The notes under the pieces are model-generated. The model saw nothing but the letters and a program-made list of their open reading frames with translations, had not been told where the DNA came from and searched no databases. 64,000 bases of DNA. It comes from Notolepis coatsorum (Eukaryota > Chordata > Actinopteri > Aulopiformes > Paralepididae). The position numbers and the translations under genes are program-made. The stretch spans positions 83,476,860-83,540,859 of the forward strand of contig OZ020589.1 of NCBI GenBank assembly GCA_963971535.1, given 5' to 3'. Below are positions 32,291 through 42,995 of the stretch, piece by piece. The number at the start of each line of letters is the position of its first letter. Position 1 is the stretch's first letter.

Positions 32291-34502
32291 CTAAGTGGGC
32301 TCCGTCACACCGACTACACCTCTTCTTTAAGCGGCAATCGGCTGCCATGTGACTGCGCGCACATCGGTAACAGCGTCGGTTGGACTTTATCCATTGACTC
32401 ACCTCGTCGGTGGTCATCTTCTTGAACGTGTCACAGTGTGACAGCCAGTGTTCCTTTTCGCAGTACGGGCACACCATCTTCCACTTCTCTTTTATCGAGG
32501 GGGTACTGTGGTTCTTGTTGCTCGGTACTGATTCTGATTGGTGCATGACGGTCACCAATCTGCGGCCATCGTTTGCTCTCCTAGGACCCTCTCTGGAGCT
32601 GGGTGTGCTCCGCACGAACGTATCCAACCGTAGGCTGTTGACTTCTCTCGCCAGGAAGTCGGCTAGGTCTAGGAGGGATGGCTCGGGACCGTTAGGATCA
32701 CGGTGGTCTCTTTGCCGCCTGAAGCGCTCTTGTCGGGCGGGCGGAAGCTTCTCTAAAATCCTCTCGACATTAGAGTTTGCGTACAGTTCGTGCATACCCT
32801 TTTCCTTTTGCGCCCCCAGCATCCCTACCAGGGATTGTACCTTGATAGACAGGTTATCTAGTGAGCGATTGTCTGTGGCTGGGGGTAGACGGTCAATATT
32901 CCTTATCTCTTGTATTACGTAGTCCCATATGCGTCCATATCTTTGGTCGAGTGCTGCTAGAGCCGCGGTGTATGGGGTAGTAGAGGTGGAATATGCCAGC
33001 GCTATATTGTGCGCTCGGGGCACCTTGAGGTGCTTGAGTAGGATAGCATACTTGTACGGTTCATCAGCTACATCGGACATCATTGTCTCTAAGCACATTC
33101 GTAGCTCTGTGTACTGTGCTCTGTTCTCGTGTGTAAAGTCCGGGAACGTCGGTGTGCCAAGGTATGATGCCATGGATGGCTGGCACATCGGTGAGCGTTG
33201 GAGGAGAGGCCTCCTAGGCGAGTCTCCTCTTACGTGTCGTGGTGGGCTGGTACCTGCTGGGTACCATGGCCCGCGTACCCAGGTGCTGTTCCTCGGGGCT
33301 GGTCGTGCGTCAAGCTCACCCGTGAATTGAGTCGGGGGTCTGTAGCGCAGAGCCGCGGGGGTAAAGCCTGGGCTGTACTGGACCTCCTGGTCCTGTGGAG
33401 TACTGTGCTGCTGTTGGGCTTGACTCTCCTCCTCTCCCTCTTCTTCTTCCTCTGGCAGGTCATCTAGATCCTGTAGTCGTCTATTTAGCCTCTCCGCGGT
33501 ATAGACCGGTTCTTCCCTGTAGCTGGGTCTCGCTTGGACCGGTCGGGGAAGGGGTTCGGAGAGGGGTATAGGCTCTCTCTGGTGGTCGGGCTCAGGGTCG
33601 CTTGATCGGGTAGGGGAGGGTGCCCTTGACCCTTGTCTTGACGAGGCCCTGGAGCCCCGTGCGGAGGGAGGGGGTGTTGCCCTGGTAATCAGCTGCTCCA
33701 TTATCTGCGCTTGTAATCGGTCGCGCTCGGCTTCGCGCTTGGTGAGAGCGAGGTCGCGCTCTGCTTCTCTTTGGGCACCGGCAGCGGCGCGCTGGGCTTC
33801 GGCGGCGGCGCGCTGGGCTTCGGCGCGGTCTCTTCCCATATTCTCTTCCGTCTGAAGGCGTCTAATCTCTAGACGCGTACGGTCTTCGTCACTCCGTTGC
33901 TGCGCTTGAAGGCGTTCTCTTTCCATGGAAGAATGTTCGCGCTCACTAAGCGTCTGTGCTTGGAGTCGATCGCACTCGGTTGAGGCTGCCAGGCTGGCGA
34001 GGAAGGCCTGCGCCAGCATCTTGTCCGCCTCGCTGGGGGAAGACGCTGGTTGAGGTGATCCGCTCCTGGTAGTACTCGTTGGAGATCCGTTCTCCTGTGG
34101 CAAATCGAGGAGATCCATCTCCGGCGTGCTTGTCCCTTCTTGTAGTGGGTCGAGTTCCATCCCTGGAGGGCTTTCTTTATCCTGGAGCTCTCCGGGGACT
34201 ACTTCTTCGGTCTTGGCGGGGGGTAAAGTCATGTCAGGTCCCTCCTGGTCCCCACCGTGAGCTTGGTCAGTTACGTTAGAACCCACTAGGGTCTCTATTG
34301 GCGGGGTAGCCTGGTCGGTAGGGTCGGACATAATTTTACTATCTACTTTTTCCGCGTTTACCGTCTGTAGAAAGCTAGGTAGTATACTGGCAACGTAATC
34401 CTCTAAGTACTGAGGTGTCTGCCGTCTACGCTGCGGGCGATCTATTTTAGGAGAACCGTTTTGTGGAGTGTTCATCATTGGCCATGTCAATATTAATACC
34501 AC
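32276..34502 (-). CDS. gag: BEL/Pao gag, copy 2
   Basis: An open frame of about 740 codons up to the deletion junction. The first ATG is at 34502, but the in-frame MNTPQ at about 34478 is an equally likely start because it lies directly after the primer-site leader. Domains: an acidic, Pro/Ser-rich N-terminus; a long charged coiled coil (EAQRAAAEAQRAAAGAQREAE region); an arginine/serine-rich linker; a DUF1759-like Gag domain (TFPDFTHENRAQYTELRMCL, HLKVPRAHNIALAY); and three zinc knuckles (CPYCEKEHWLSHC, CYRCARSHMAADC, CSRCDGAHLDVLH). It would package element RNA. After the last knuckle the frame crosses the deletion and continues ~22 foreign codons to a stop at 32211. Confidence 0.9.
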
Positions 34503-34527
34503 TATATTAATATTACGCTAGTTACCA

Positions 34528-34544
34528 TCCGGCTCGAAGGACCA
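34528..34544 (-). other. Primer-binding site matching tRNA-Tyr
   Basis: On the element strand, two bases after the 5' LTR, the sequence TGGTCCTTCGAGCCGGA is complementary to the last 17 bases of vertebrate tRNA-Tyr including CCA. It fixes the direction of copy 2 (minus strand) and identifies the probable primer. The tRNA match is from memory of the conserved tRNA-Tyr 3' end. Confidence 0.85.
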
Positions 34545-34546
34545 AT

Positions 34547-35878
34547 TGTAACTGAGGGGTACAATTCCCTGACTGTATTGATAAGTATGGTATCATTAAA
34601 CCACTACCGTCTTATGTACATTCCTACTGGCCATACAGTACACAGGTATCTAATGATGAACACTTCCCACAATAACTCGGTTCCACACAAAACTGGATTT
34701 AAGTATTTATTAGCAGCAAAAGGTACATAATATACTTTACTTTACTTTACTTTGGATGCGCTTATAAGGCAAAGGAATGTGCGTAGGCAAATCAATAACG
34801 AATGTCCATTCTCATATTACGCAGGAGATAATAATACAACCTGAATCTTAGGAATTATATCTATGGTACACTAGTAATATAGCGGGAGATACTGGTAGGG
34901 TCCCCCCGGTTGTAAGCCAGCAAGGGTAGAGGATTTGTCGGTAGTAGAGTCTGGGTCAACGATGATAAGGAGACTCCAAGTACAGGAGACGGTGCAATAA
35001 GATCTTGATCCGCAGACGAATACAGCTGTTCTCCGTAGCATGTAGCTCCACATGGAAGAAAGCTAGCCGGCCTCAGGCTTCTGAGAGGCAGACTCGACGT
35101 GGCTCCTCACAGGGTAAATCCCACACAATTGTGGGTGTCGGCGATTCTCCGCTCCATCAATTACAGGACCAAAAGCAAATATAATCCAGCCGAAAAGGGC
35201 TATGCAGTCGTCGGTAGGTTATCCAGTGTACATAATCCACACGGTCCTCGTCTAGGGCCCCTCGGATGAAAGCGCCATGGTAAGCAGCCCAGCCTGGATA
35301 AGCACTCTAGCTGATACGAGGAAACGTTGGTGATATTGGTCACTGTAGCACTTTAGCCGCACGATACACTATACACAAATAGACTATTACTGACTTAATA
35401 GAATAGGTCGAACCCGACGGTACAGCGTTAAACTCTGACACTTCAGTTATTAATTCGCACGCGGTCTCAATGCTCTATTTGGGGCCAAACAGGCCATACT
35501 TCACCGCACGTTGTAGCGTGGGTGAGGCTTCAACTTTTAGTTACTAAGTGCTTCTGTATTCACCTGCGCCGTATTTATACGCTTAGGTGAACAAACTAGT
35601 ACCAGCTTTATTCCTGTCTCATATCCTTGCGCAATACCGTTCATGTCCAGGCAAGTCCCCGGCGGTGACTTTGAACCAGACCTTGAAGGTATGGCCATGG
35701 CGCCTGTGGACCGCTGTCCAATAGGAGAATGAAATATTATGGTCTGTACTAGGCTAAAGGGATATTCCGTGTATATGTACAAGGAATATACAAGGGATAT
35801 CAAACGATATACAAATATTATGCAATATATATCAATCAATAAATATATATATTCGGTTTAATCTGATCCTTCGTAACA
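34547..35878 (-). repeat. 5' LTR of BEL/Pao copy 2 (right end on plus strand)
   Basis: 1332 bp, nearly identical to 28297-29623. In the element direction it precedes the primer site and gag, so it is the LTR that would drive transcription. The next plus-strand base after it (35879) begins the flank aggat. Confidence 0.93.
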
Positions 35879-35963
35879 AGGATCTTAGCATGGGGATGTG
35901 TATATGTTGTGGTGCTCTACTTCGGGGGAATCACGTTCAGTCATACTGCAACCTGGTTGGACT

Positions 35964-38900
35964 ATGGCTAATTTAAACATCTTGATCTGGAATTCAGGGG
36001 GACTTAATATTCAACATAAACGCACAAGTGTACTAATTCATGGTTGAAAAGACAGGAGGTTGATATAGCTTTTCTGAGTGAAACGCATCTTTTGAAGGCT
36101 GACAGTGCTAAACTTGCAAACAAATGTTATCATAATATAAGCTCCTCCTCTTTTAGCACTAAATCCCGGGGAGTAGCCATAGTGGCTAAGCGGAAGTTGA
36201 ATATTAAACTATTAGACGTGTGGTCTGATGTGGAAGGACGAATCACTATAGCGAAGATGGAATACACTAACAGGAAAATTGCTCTTATAGCTGCATATGC
36301 CCCTAATGTCTATGACGCGCAATTTTATACTGCACTCACTACAGAGATGCTGAAACTACCTGAGTACTCATTCATAGTGTGTGCTGATTTCAATGCCATG
36401 TGGGATACATTGATTGATAAATCCGGAGATGCTGTAACCCACGATCAAAAGCAAGCTGCCGCGGCCCTACGTGGCTGGTCTAAAGACACGGGGGTTATTG
36501 ATATGTGGCGGTTACTAAACCCAACCTTGCGAGACTACTCTTTTTTCTCCGCGAGACATAAAACTTTCTCCAGAATTGATTATGTTTTCTCCTCCCCTAG
36601 GCTATTCGATAGCTTTGACGTTGACTTGAAGCCCATTGCACTGTCAGACCACAAATACATCCTCCTTAAGGGTTCACTCAGCACAATGACGTCTTGTGCC
36701 CCTAGATGGCGCTTTAACTCAACACTGCTGAAGAATGAGGAATTGAACCTACAATTCAATGAGAAGCTCATTGAATTCTTGCAGTGTAATGCTGGATCTG
36801 TACAGGACCCCAGAACTTTGTGGAATGCGGTTAACACTTTGATTGCCCACCCCGAGTTTTCTCGGGTTTACCCCCCGCGGGTTGAATGCCCACTCACGAG
36901 AATTCTCGTATTTTCTCGTTTTATTTTTTTATTAGCGATCTGAAATCATATTTCATCAACCAAGTCTACCGTTGGAAATCCAACCACTCCAGGCGCTCAG
37001 ATGTGAAAAAAGCGACCCCTATCGTCTCCCAGATGGTAATTCACCCTTTTGGATTGAACTCAATGAAAATGAATGAGAAAAAAAATCCCTGACTCCACAT
37101 TTTACTTCTCACTCACGCAGCCGGGGTCGATCAGCTCCACTAGTGAGCCTCAGAGCAGCGGAGATTATGTGTTTTTACAGTGTACACAGTGAATCAATAA
37201 AAAGATAGATTTTTTTCGAATGGCGATCAGGAATTGGAATAATCCATTTGGATACCATCTGATCTCAGGTAAGGAATCTATGTTACCAGTATTAGGATAA
37301 TCAGACTAGTTTTCACAGAGATATAAGCTTTTATGTGATTATGTGATATTGCTGTTTGGCTGTGCGAGCGGTCAGTAACTAGGAGAATCGATTTTCAACT
37401 CGCGGTGCATATACTATCGATAATCTAGCGTTTATTTGAAAACGATTCATAAATAGGCCGAACAATGACAACGTTCTAGAATATTCCAGTAAAAGGCGAT
37501 TATCATGGAATGTGTTATTTTTTTCGTGAAAACGAATGATTTTCAAATTGCTAGAAAACGGAAATGAAGGGATAAAAAAAAATCTGCTACGACAATGTTG
37601 ACTGGAAAATGAGTCTTTGATAAGCGACGGGCAGATTAGACACATAGCCATAATTTAAAACATAGATTAGGCGATATTAACGTTAAAACATAGATTAGGC
37701 GATATTAACGTTAACATTGAAGTGGCCCTGGGCATTCAAGGAGGTAAAAAGGAATTAACCTTGGGCAATCAAAGTGTTAAGGGGTTTATTAGGAGTAATA
37801 CCACTCTATTCGCTTCCAATCTCCGCAAGGGACGTCTCTCCAAGTTAGTAGAATTGGAAGAGCTGCATAAAACAATGATGCCTTCTATGCAGCAAAGATA
37901 CTCTAGCCGAATGGAACTCCAAATTACAGTGGTGAAAAAGGAGATTAACTCCATTTTAAGACAACAATCTGAATTTCAAATGCACAGAACAAGACAACAC
38001 TACTACTTTCATGGCTCTAGACCCAGTCACCTACTGGCTATGAAGATACGGGCCAGCGATCAATTTGCAGATATCCCTGTCATTAAGAACCAACCACCAA
38101 CCCCAACAAAATCAATGATACATTTCGCTCTTTTTATTCCAACCTGTACGAATCGGAAGTGGTCTTTGATCACACCAAGCTGGAGGACTATCTTAGTCAA
38201 ATTAACCTACCACAAATCTCAGAGGAGGACGCTAAATGGTTAGCTGAATCTATCACACTAGATGAGCTCAGGGAAGCAATTGCTGATATGCAGCGGGGCA
38301 AGGCTCCTGGTTGGGACGGCATTCCACCGGAACTCTATACTGCGTTTTGGGATATACTTGGTCCCTTATTACTTTCAATGATTTAACACTCAGTCGAGGA
38401 GGGCAATTTTTCCAGGGATGTCAATATGGCACTTATATCTGTTCTACTCAAGAAAGATAAGGACCCCACCGAATGTGGCAGCTATAGACCCTTAAGTCTC
38501 CTCGGAGCCGATCTCAAGCTATATGCTAAGGTGCTAGCCATCCGACTTCAAAAGCATATGACATTTCTGGTTAACCCCGATCAGACCGGCTTTATAAGAG
38601 GCCGACTGGTCACGGATAATATCAGACGGTTACTGCACGTGATTGATGCCAGTAAGGATGTTGCAGCCCCTACGGCTGTCATGTCCTTAGACGCGATGAA
38701 GGCCTTTGGTCGTATTTATGGGCAGTACTGGGAAGGATGGGACTGGGCGAGGGTTTCATTCACATGATCAAAGTCCTCTACACAGATCCCTCTGCCATGA
38801 TCTTGACAGGGAAGCTTTGCTCACCACTATTCGCTGTTTCGCGCTCTTCTAGACAGGGTTGTCCTCTTAGCCCAGGACTCTTTGCTCTTTCACTCGAACC

Positions 38901-40651
38901 TCTAGCTCAGTACATAAGACAATCCCGGGTTATATCCCCTGTGTCAATTAAGGGCACACATCACCATATCAGCTTATACGCGGATGATGTACTCCTATTT
39001 ATGCAGAACCCAGCCATCTCTCTGCCTTATCTTCTCCAAGTAATAGATGACTTTGGCTGTCTATCTGGATTTAAGATCAACTGGCCAAAATCAGCTTTCC
39101 TTCCACTCAACGAGACTGCGAAGGCAACCATCCTTCCAGCAAACATACTCATGGTAGAGCCCTTTAAATGCCTTGGGATTGAAATATTCCCAATTGTTAA
39201 CCAGACAGTAAAGTATAACTACTCCATCTTGTGTGACAGCATTACGAAGGATTTTGACAGGTGGTCCAAATTAAAGAACTCACTACAGGTCCGCGCCTCA
39301 ATAATTAAGATGAATGTTTTACCCAGAATACATTTTATCAGCTCCATGCTACCGTTGTCTCCCCCTGTTGGTTACTGGCAAAAACTGCACTCTGCTGCAT
39401 ATAAATTCGTCTGGAATAACAAACGCCCACGCTTAAAGAGATCCACTGCACAGAGGAGTAAACTAGACAGGGGTTTAGCATTTCCAGACTTCAAGTATTA
39501 TTTTCAAGCTTACTCTCTGAGACCTCTTATCACTTGGTTTGACGCTCAAGCGGCTGTGTTCTGGCTTCCATTGGAGGAGGAGATGGTGTCCCCACATAGA
39601 CTTCAAGATGTCGTGTATACCAACATTTCAATTAAGCAATGCAAATTACGATTTGGCCCTCTGATCACACATGTGATCCAGATTTGGCGTGACACCCAGA
39701 AAGCACACACTAACCGCCATAAATGGCACACGCATTCCCCACTATTCAATAACAATTGGCTCCTTATTGGACAACAACCCATTAGATATCTTAGATGGGA
39801 AGGGAAAGACATACATACATTGGGGGATATTTTCAATGACTCGGGTATCCGGTCTTTTCAGGACCTATCCAACGGATTTGATCTCCCCAGAAACTCCTTT
39901 TTCTTTTATTTACAAATGAGGGCAGCTCTGAAGGCTCATGGAGTCCCATGGGACGCTCCACTAGAGCGACACCGGTTTCACAAATTCTTTTATGACAGAG
40001 ACATCGAGAGGCTTCGTCTCTGACTTTTATCGGCACTTACTTACGTCCTCATATAAAGACCTACCCTTAGATACGATTTGGAGAAAGGATATCCCTGAGT
40101 TGGATATAGATTTTGATTGGGATGCAGTCTGGGAAAATATTAGGCTATCATCACGCAACCCAGATCACCAACAGATTCATCTAAATTTTGTACATAGGAC
40201 TTATTTGACCCCCAGGCGATTGAACCTAATGGGTCTCAGGCCTGACTCTCGATGTACCTTGTGTCCAGACGGTGCCATTGGAACATATATGCATATGTAC
40301 TGGGAGTGCCCTCCGGTTGAGATCTTCTGGGTAAATGTTACCACTCAGTTATCAGAGATTTTCTCTCTAACCATACCGGTCTTGCCTTCTGTTTTATTGT
40401 TAAATGATGTTTCTCAATTGCCGGCCTCTGTACATATAAAGAGACTCATTTTGGCTGGTCTGACGGCTGCCAAAAAGCTGATTGCCTCACGCTGGATACA
40501 ACCAGATAAGCTATGTCCGAAGGTATGGATTCTCACCTATCTTGATGTTATTTATTTGGAGATTTCCACTGCACGTGTCATAGGTGTTAATGAAGCCAAT
40601 ATCGCGGTCTGGTTGGCTGTGGTGGAAAAACTAAAAGAACGCATATGACTC
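35964..40651 (+). pseudogene. L1 ORF2 relic, plus strand (several frameshifts, split by a TTAA element)
   Basis: ATG 35964 opens MANLNILIWNSGGLN. After a frameshift at about 36035 the endonuclease continues (FLSETHLLKAD, VCADFNAMWD, ALSDHKY). A TTAA element occupies 36835-37776; ORF2 resumes at 37781 ([64 protein letters not shown]). RT catalytic LYADDVLLF is in the 38737-40023 frame and the C-terminal knuckle CTLCPDGAIGTYMHMYWEC is near 40250. Six or more frame changes or stops separate the pieces. It is the same L1 lineage as the minus copy at 21121-24883 and is the older of the two. Confidence 0.9.
36835..37776 (+). mobile_element. TTAA-target non-autonomous element, copy B (inside L1 ORF2)
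   Basis: TTAA at 36831-36834 and 37777-37780 flank TIRs CACTTTGATTGCCC (14 bp, identical at both ends when reverse-complemented). The ORF2 reading frame on the right follows directly from that on the left if the element and one TTAA are ignored, proving the insertion point. The interior has no transposase; the words cactcacgag...ttctcg near the left and gattaggcgatattaacgtt near the right recur in copy C (45700). The latter word is doubled here (37661-37710). Confidence 0.93.
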
Positions 40652-40952
40652 TGGAAATTGAGTACTGAATGGGGTATTATGTGGATGTCTCACGTTGGGG
40701 TCCTGGGGCGAGAGGGGGCGGTGCGGGGGAGAACGAGCGAATATTCATGTATGTTGGTGGTTATGGTGTTTTTTGTTTTATTTATTATTTTTCATTCAAT
40801 GTTGATCCTATGTATATTTTATGACCCCCTTCTGATCTGGGTCTGGTGATCGTGGGCTCTGGCTGGGGGGAGGCCCGCGGTTCGGGGTCTCTGCGGGTCG
40901 AGGCACTAAAGAGGCGTGGTGCTTTGGCTCGCGGGGGGGCCGGGCTGTGGAT
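40652..40952 (+). other. Probable 3' UTR of the plus-strand L1
   Basis: Non-coding, with a T-rich centre (about 40760-40795) and G-rich end (gcgggggggccgggc). It follows the ORF2 stop and ends at the inverted flank repeat. No poly(A) tail or target duplication was found, so the 3' limit is uncertain. Confidence 0.45.
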
Positions 40953-41080
40953 CTTGAAATTTTTTTTAAATCATGCATTCCGTATGTAAATGCCCATAAA
41001 GGGGCCTAGATGAAAAAGAATTATAAAAATCTAAATTTAATCTGCAATGGCGTCGTTTTCAAAAAACGTGCTTAACATGG
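40953..41080 (-). repeat. Right copy of the inverted pair flanking the nested block
   Basis: Reverse-complemented, this runs from TTAAGCACGTTTTTTG via cattgcagatt and ctaggcccctttatgggc to tttcaagatc and matches 5946-6066. It directly follows the L1 3' region, as its partner directly precedes the L1 5' leader. Confidence 0.75.
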
Positions 41081-41830
41081 GAGTCAATAGGGACGTTTTT
41101 TTACCAAAGGGTACACCGTGTGCAGTGTTTTATACACTGTGTCACTGCACAAAACATTATGTATCAAACTTATTTTTTTTGCCAATCTTCGACACTCGAG
41201 GCTCTCATAATCCCACCCCAAAAAAAAATGACATTAGCATTAATGGTTTGGAAATTAATTAACCCTTAGTGTTTTTTTGTCTTGAAAATAAGCCACGCTT
41301 CAATCACACAAACTGGTATTTAAGGGGTTAAAATCCTGAAAATGAATGAATATTTTATATGTATGTTGAGGACTGAAGTTAATAATGGTATTCATAAAAA
41401 AAAAAGTAAAATAAATTCATAAGTAAATATATATATATTACATGTAAAGTACATGGGACAGAAAACGTCCCAAAGGGTACACCGTGTGCAGTGTTTTATA
41501 CACTGTGTCACTGCACAAAACATTTTCATGTATCAAACTAATTTCTTTTGCCAATCTTCGACACTCCAGGCTCTCATAATCCCACCCCAAAAAAAATGAC
41601 ATTAGCATTTATGGGATGGAAAATAATGAACCCTTAGTGTTTTTTGTCTTGAAAATAAGCCACGCTTCAATCACACAAACTGGTATTTAAAGCCCAACTT
41701 GCAGGTTAAACCCTACTCTTCAATTATGGGTAGTTTACATCATTGGTATCTAATTTCATTATTTATTTTTTTCCATTTGACGCCGGAAATGCCACTCAGA
41801 AAGGGTTAAAAAGGTCCACGCACGAATAAC
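41081..41830. repeat. Repeat with a ~365-bp internal duplication, upstream of the P2X7-like gene
   Basis: aaagggtacaccgtgtgcag and the following ~220 bp (gtcactgcac, ccaatcttcgacactc, tctcataatcccacccc, gacattagcatt, ataagccacgcttcaat) occur at about 41106-41330 and again at 41471-41690. The spacer holds poly(A) and (TA)n. The right end reads ccactcagaaagggttaa (41790-41811), which looks like a TTAA element terminus. No gene. It abuts the ATG of the next gene at 41831. Confidence 0.75.
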
Positions 41831-42994
41831 ATGCACGCGCGAATCAAAAAAGCTTATCAGACGCTAGCAGGGCCATGCCATCACTCGAGGCAACTTTCGC
41901 CTTTCTCTGAATCCACTACAAGGAGTTTGACTAGCGCGGAAAAAGCCATTTCCTTGATCCAAATGGACGCCTTACAAGACGAAGATGGGTTTAATCGTCG
42001 GAGAGACTTTGATGGACCAGCTCCATACAATTTCGAGCCTGTTAGGCAAGAGAGACCAGCAGCAGATGCCTCTGTCAGACCTCGATATCGCCAGGAGATG
42101 GAGGCATGGGGCAACAACAACAGGTGGAGGATCGGTCAGACGTTGTGGTAAGCCGCAAGCGTCATTATCAACAGTATAGAATGAATGAATGAATGAAAAC
42201 TTTATTTAACAGATTGCAGAATGGGTACAATACAGTACGGCTCAATACACACAATTGTTAAGGGGATGCAGACCAGAGAAAGACGTTTGTCTTGTTTACA
42301 TCAGGGTCCCCCATTTTCAATTCATAGTGATAGCCTAACGTTGCAGTGTATCAATAACAGTTGGTTTCATTGGTAGGGCTACTACTGCATGTCAGCAGTA
42401 GCCTAAAGTTCAAACTTGTTCGGTGACCTTTTCTTTTTTTCTGTCTTTGAACTCAGGTGTCTGTGTGGACAATGTCAACCTATGACTACTGGTATAGAGA
42501 GCGTGTGTTGCAGAGAGATACAGCCCTATTGGAAGCTAGTAGAGGATTTAGCACCGAGACCTGAGAACATCCGTTGTCTAACACAACACCCTGGATTTGA
42601 AGGTTCCTGCCTGAATCCTTTCGTGCTGCAGATAGCATATCTAGCCTTCCGCCAGGAGCATGGAGCACTCACCCTCAGGACTTTTGAGTAAGTTGTACAA
42701 TATTTTATGAAAAGTATGACTCACACCTGAAATGAACATGACCTGTATTTTCATGCCTACTGCAGTGCTATGACACAAGAATGTCCCTTGCAGGATTAAT
42801 AAAGCAATCTATCTCTCTCTTCCAGCCAATACCGCTACACAGTTTACAGACAGATGGTTCGCTGGGTTTATGGTAGACTTGGTCGCCACAATAGGAATGT
42901 CATACCTGCCTGTGTAGTCCACGCCATCAGACAGAGGTTTCCAGAGGAAGGTGGCAACTACAGAGGCTTCTTATGGCCAGACTTGAGCCAATAA
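41831..42994 (+). CDS. P2X7 intracellular-domain-like protein (three exons, 238 aa)
   Basis: Exons 41831-42147, 42457-42687 and 42826-42994 join through consensus sites (gtaagc / ctcag; gtaagt / tccag), all in phase 2, giving 238 codons without a stop. Exon 1 is polar and ends with a Pro/Tyr/Phe patch (GPAPYNFEPV). Exons 2-3 carry the cysteine-rich cytoplasmic 'ballast' pattern of P2X7 receptors: WCLCGQCQPM, ESVCCRE, CLTQHPGFEGSCL, YRYTVYRQMVRW and FPEEGGNYRGF. In P2X7 these Cys/His bind zinc; here there is no channel or membrane segment, so it is a free-standing domain protein of unknown role, presumably cytosolic. Such stand-alone genes are common in fish. Intron 1 holds a retroposon copy. 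Regulation is unclear because transposon-like DNA reaches to the ATG. Confidence 0.85.
42181..42345 (-). repeat. Retroposon 3'-end repeat R1, copy 1
   Basis: (gaatg)n, then aaaactttatttaacagatt, gcagaatgggtacaatacag, acacaattgttaagggg and catcagggtcccccatttt. The tail at the left shows that the retroposon reads on the minus strand. It lies in intron 1 of the P2X7-like gene. Other copies are at 50418, 52853 and 56030. Confidence 0.8.
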
Positions 42995-42995
42995 A
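42990..42995 (+). terminator. Polyadenylation signal of the P2X7-like gene
   Basis: AATAAA overlaps the stop codon (caa TAA ag), so the predicted 3' UTR would be very short. No second canonical signal is obvious in the next 60 bases. Confidence 0.5.

Larger units (their letters stand above)
28297..35878 (-). mobile_element. BEL/Pao LTR retrotransposon, copy 2 (young, internally deleted)
   Basis: Two long LTRs (28297-29623 and 34547-35878; TGTAACTGAG...TTCGTAACA on the plus strand) flank minus-strand gag and a truncated pol. By eye the LTRs differ by about six substitutions and a 5-bp length change in a (tttac) tract, about 0.5%, making this one of the youngest insertions here. The flanks aggac (28292-28296) and aggat (35879-35883) are an imperfect 5-bp target duplication. 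The primer site matches tRNA-Tyr. Protease and the RT core are absent; see the gag and pol entries. It belongs to a different BEL family from copy 1 (LTR three times longer, no shared LTR sequence). Confidence 0.93.

Noticed and set aside
34528-34544. tRNA-Tyr-like sequence
   Set aside because: Only the 3' 17 bases match and they sit two bases from an LTR; it is a primer-binding site, not a tRNA gene.
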